NCBI GenBank assembly: GCA_905233965.1
Contig: CAJOFG010000098.1
Span: 1-8,767 of the forward strand
Length of the DNA stretch: 8,767 bases
Reading direction: 5' to 3'
Source: an uncultured Selenomonadaceae bacterium
Lineage (GTDB): Bacteria > Bacillota > Negativicutes > Selenomonadales > Selenomonadaceae
Shown: piece after piece, positions 6,023 through 8,767 of the stretch
Layout of the letters: every line of letters starts with the position of its first letter
Position numbering within the stretch: position 1 is the stretch's first letter
Translations under genes and position numbers: made by a program
Notes under the pieces: generated by a model
Seen by the model: the letters and a program-made list of their open reading frames with translations, nothing else
Databases searched by the model: none
Told to the model about the DNA's origin: nothing

Positions 6023-7990
6023 TTAACTTCTGATTTGCGCCGCGAAATTTTTTTCAACCGCCGCCAAAATATTTTTGAAAGCTTCGTCCGCTTCCGCATC
6101 TTTCAAAGTCCGTTCGTCCGATTGGAAAGTGATTGAGAACGCCAAACTTTTTTTGTCCTCCGGGATTCTGTCGCCGGTGTAAACATCGAACAGAGTGACG
6201 CTCTTGAAAAATTTTCCGGCAGACTTCACGATAACTTTTTCAATCTCGCCCGCCGCCGCGTTCTTGTCAACCAAAATTGCCAAGTCGCGGGAAATTGCCG
6301 GATATTTTGCCGGACTTTCAAATTTAAATTTCTTCGACGCACATTTTATCAAAGTTTCCACGTCGGATTCAAATGCAAAAATTTTCTTGCTTATGCCGAA
6401 AGATTCCGCAACTGCCGGATGAATTTCGCCGACCGTCGCCAAAATTTCTCTGCCCTTTTTGAAAACAGCCGTTTTTCCCGGATGCATCGCGTAATGTTCG
6501 CCCGGCTCGACAGTGTAGCGTTCAATCGAAAGTTTCGCGAAAAGTTCTTCGACAATTCCTTTCATGTCGTAAAAATCGACTTCCGCAGAATTTTGCGACC
6601 AACCTTCCGGTTCGCGTCGTCCGGCGATAACTCCGGCAAGTTTTTGCACTTCGTCCGGCAATTCGGTTACCGGCAAATTTTTCGGGAAAAATACCGGCGC
6701 GATTTCAAAAAGTCGAACCGTTTCATTTTTCCGGCTGAAATTTCTTGCCGCGTTCTCCAAGACCGAATTTAAAAGCGTCGTCCGGAGCAAATGCGAATCG
6801 TCCGTCAGCGGATTTAAAATCGGGACGGCGCGGCGAAGTTCGCTTTCCTCCGGTATTCTCAGCTTGTCGAAAACATTTTCCCCGTTGAAGGCGAAAGAAA
6901 TTTCTTCATTCATGCCAAGATAAGTCAACGCAGATTTAATTTTGTCCGTAAAGTTTTGGAAATCGGACTGCCGCCCCTGTTGACTGCCTTTGGGGAGCGT
7001 CGAAGGAATTTTATCATAACCGAAAATTCTTGCAACCTCTTCCGACAAATCGTCCGGCAATTTGACATCATTCCGCCAATCGGGAACGGTTGCCTCGTAA
7101 ACCGCCTCAACTTTCGCGCCGCTCCGCTTGACAAGTTCGCCGACGGTCATTCCGATATTTTTTACAAAGTCATCGACGCTTGAATCTTGCGCAAGTTTTT
7201 TCGCCGCGTGTCCGAAATATTTTGCCGCGAAAGAAATTTTATCAATCACTTCGTCCGGCTCCGGCGCAACGTCATCAAATTCTTTCACGTTAAAGCCGAG
7301 TGAGTTTAAGACTTCGAGAATTTCTCCGGACGAATAATTTGTTCCGAGTCGTTCGTTAATTTGCTGAATCGTGAATTTGACTTTGATTTCTTCCTTCGGC
7401 TCCGGGTAAACGTCAACAATTCCGGCGCAAACTTTGCACGCGCCCATTTCCTGCAAAAGTTGCGCGGCACGTTTAATCGCGTTAATCGTTCCCTTTTCAT
7501 TCGTTCCGCGCTCAAATCTGCCGGAGGATTCCGAATGGAGACCGACGGCGCGACTTGTACGGCGAATCGATGCAGGATTGAACGATGCCGCTTCCAAAAT
7601 TACCGTCGAAGTTTTTTCGGTAATTTCCGTTTCAAGACCGCCCATAATTCCGGCAAGTCCCGCCGCTTTTTCCGCGTCCGCGATGACGAGTTCGCCGCCC
7701 TTCGCCAACCTGTCCGAATCGTCCAGCGTGTGAAGTCGTTCGCCCTTTTCTGCCCGGCGCGCGTTCAAAACGTGTCCGGCAACTTCGTCGTAGTCGTAGG
7801 CGTGCATGGGTTGACCGAGTTCGACCATGACAAAATTTGTCACGTCAACCACATTGTTTATCGCACGAATCCCGGCACCTTCCAGACGTTTCTGCATCCA
7901 TTCCGGCGAAGGCGCAAGCTTAACGTCAGTCAAAACTCCGGCGGAGAATCGCGAACACAAATCCGGCGCGTCAATTTTTATTTCGACCAT
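6023..7990 (-). CDS. pheT: Phenylalanyl-tRNA synthetase beta subunit, C-terminal part (separated by a frameshift)
   Basis: This is most of the beta subunit of the alpha2-beta2 enzyme that charges tRNA-Phe. The frame is open upstream to the A run at 8047-8053. The ATG at 7990 is only its first ATG and has no ribosome binding site, so it is probably not a natural start. Within the 655 residues from that ATG are the B1 remainder (about 1-70, APSPEWMQKRLEGAGIR, NNVVDVTNF), the B3/B4 editing region (about 90-190, IMGGLETEI, SRAVGLHSESSGRFERG), B5 (about 200-333, ending RIFGYDKIPSTLP), a synthetase-like core (340-535) and the anticodon-binding FDX-ACB domain (555-655, SPAKYPAISRDLAILVD). B5 holds about 55 unexpected residues (about 240-296). 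With the N-terminal part, a repaired protein would be about 860-870 residues, against about 795-805 in E. coli and B. subtilis. Confidence 0.92.
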   Translation of the reverse strand: MVEIKIDAPDLCSRFSAGVLTDVKLAPSPEWMQKRLEGAGIRAINNVVDVTNFVMVELGQPMHAYDYDEVAGHVLNARRAEKGERLHTLDDSDRLAKGGELVIADAEKAAGLAGIMGGLETEITEKTSTVILEAASFNPASIRRTSRAVGLHSESSGRFERGTNEKGTINAIKRAAQLLQEMGACKVCAGIVDVYPEPKEEIKVKFTIQQINERLGTNYSSGEILEVLNSLGFNVKEFDDVAPEPDEVIDKISFAAKYFGHAAKKLAQDSSVDDFVKNIGMTVGELVKRSGAKVEAVYEATVPDWRNDVKLPDDLSEEVARIFGYDKIPSTLPKGSQQGRQSDFQNFTDKIKSALTYLGMNEEISFAFNGENVFDKLRIPEESELRRAVPILNPLTDDSHLLRTTLLNSVLENAARNFSRKNETVRLFEIAPVFFPKNLPVTELPDEVQKLAGVIAGRREPEGWSQNSAEVDFYDMKGIVEELFAKLSIERYTVEPGEHYAMHPGKTAVFKKGREILATVGEIHPAVAESFGISKKIFAFESDVETLIKCASKKFKFESPAKYPAISRDLAILVDKNAAAGEIEKVIVKSAGKFFKSVTLFDVYTGDRIPEDKKSLAFSITFQSDERTLKDAEADEAFKNILAAVEKNFAAQIRS

Positions 7991-8025
7991 GTCGGAAGAA
8001 TTTTTTCCGGCATCCTCAGAAACTT

Positions 8026-8598
8026 TTATCTCCGGGAAGTGCGGAATTTTTTTCGCAAACCGAACACGCTGAAACAGTCGCCGCGATTGGCAGTCAACTC
8101 AAATTCCAAAATGTCATCGTCAAGTCCGAGAACTTCCGCGACGGGAACTCCGACAGGCGTATCGTCCGGCAAAATGTAAATTCCGTTTTTCTGCTCCTCC
8201 GGCAAATTTTCCAAATCCAATTTCAATTCGCCGGCCGAACATAACATTCCGTTCGACGCAACGCCGCGCATTTTCCCTTTGGAAATTTTTTGTCCGTTCG
8301 GCAAATGCGCTCCGACGAGTGCGACGGGGACAACTTGTCCCTGCTTTACGTTCGGTGCGCCGGTGACGATTTGCAAAAGCTCCGGGTCGCCCACGTTCAT
8401 TTGACAGACGAGCAGATGATCCGAATCCTCATGCTTTTTCAATTCCTCAATCCGGCCGGTGACAACTTTTTCCAAACCTTCGCCGGCTTTGATGATGTTT
8501 TCGACCGGGATACCGGCTCCGGTAAATTTTTCCGCCAATTCTTCGACGGAACAATCTATGTCAATGTAATCTTTCAACCATTTTGTCGATACTTGCAT
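8026..8598 (-). CDS. pheT: Phenylalanyl-tRNA synthetase beta subunit, N-terminal part (truncated by a frameshift)
   Basis: This is the start of pheT, with GGAGGG (8614-8609) ten bases before the ATG. Of the 190 residues, the first 181 are normal: MQVSTKWLKDYID opening, a tRNA-binding EMAP-like domain (about 40-150, with TGAPNVKQGQ and MRGVASNGMLCS), and the start of the B1 domain ending ELTANRGDCFSVFGL. After that the frame runs through a seven-A run into nine meaningless residues (RKKFRTSRR) and TAA at 8028-8026. The next frame continues with KKIPHFPEIKV, as expected for PheT. Relatives have about eight to ten more residues (an A-x-E-x-A-A helix) just at the break. It starts 19 bases after pheS. 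On its own this fragment could not be a synthetase. Confidence 0.9.
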   Translation of the reverse strand: MQVSTKWLKDYIDIDCSVEELAEKFTGAGIPVENIIKAGEGLEKVVTGRIEELKKHEDSDHLLVCQMNVGDPELLQIVTGAPNVKQGQVVPVALVGAHLPNGQKISKGKMRGVASNGMLCSAGELKLDLENLPEEQKNGIYILPDDTPVGVPVAEVLGLDDDILEFELTANRGDCFSVFGLRKKFRTSRR

Positions 8599-8617
8599 TT
8601 ATCTTTTTCCCTCCGGT

Positions 8618-8767
<150 letters not shown>

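Noticed and set aside
7988..8028. Translational restart of the second pheT part at the ATG at 7990, coupled to the stop at 8026
   Set aside because: The stop and the ATG are about 35 bases apart, and the only purine-rich site (GGAGA at the stop) is too far from the ATG. Conserved coding continues upstream of that ATG, so a split two-polypeptide PheT is not supported.
7361..8179. Open frame of 272 codons on the + strand opposite pheT
   Set aside because: The - strand is clearly PheT. The + strand frame has no family features and spans the pheT break only by chance.

Overview
The window looks like chromosomal DNA from an anaerobic member of the Bacillota (Firmicutes). The evidence is strong GGAGG-type ribosome binding sites before most genes, two TTG starts backed by such sites, a Bacillus-type cytochrome b succinate dehydrogenase/fumarate reductase, an oxygen-sensitive two-subunit class I fumarase, and the order pheS-pheT-zapA. 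A Negativicutes (Selenomonas/Veillonella-like) source would fit, but that is inference from gene content. Intergenic and wobble positions are rich in short A and T runs.

Layout: the left edge (1-407, + strand) is the end of a FecCD-family permease of a metal-chelate ABC importer. An AT-rich gap follows, with homopolymer palindromes that may terminate that gene. Next comes a tight five-gene + strand block: fumarase alpha (TTG start at 576), fumarase beta, then sdhC, sdhA and sdhB, ending at 5252. Together these interconvert malate, fumarate and succinate and couple the last step to the membrane quinone pool. In an anaerobe this is most likely the reductive branch (fumarate respiration), but direction cannot be read from sequence. 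A clear intrinsic terminator at 5309-5348 ends the block.

Downstream (5374-5645) is a small unrecognised coding sequence that appears frameshifted at a run of six A. The rest of the window is on the - strand and converges on it: pheS (3' end only, at the right edge), pheT and zapA, an apparent operon for the two phenylalanyl-tRNA synthetase subunits and a Z-ring accessory protein.

I see no exotic new system. The points worth attention are local anomalies in housekeeping genes. (1) SdhB has a compressed second cysteine motif that seems to have lost one iron-sulfur ligand. (2) pheT, normally essential, is split into two frames at a seven-A run, with about eight to ten conserved codons missing at the same place. 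(3) PheT carries roughly 55 extra residues inside its B5 domain. (4) The small ORF is also restored by a -1 shift at an A run. Items 1, 2 and 4 could be real mutations or sequencing/assembly errors, and raw reads would decide.
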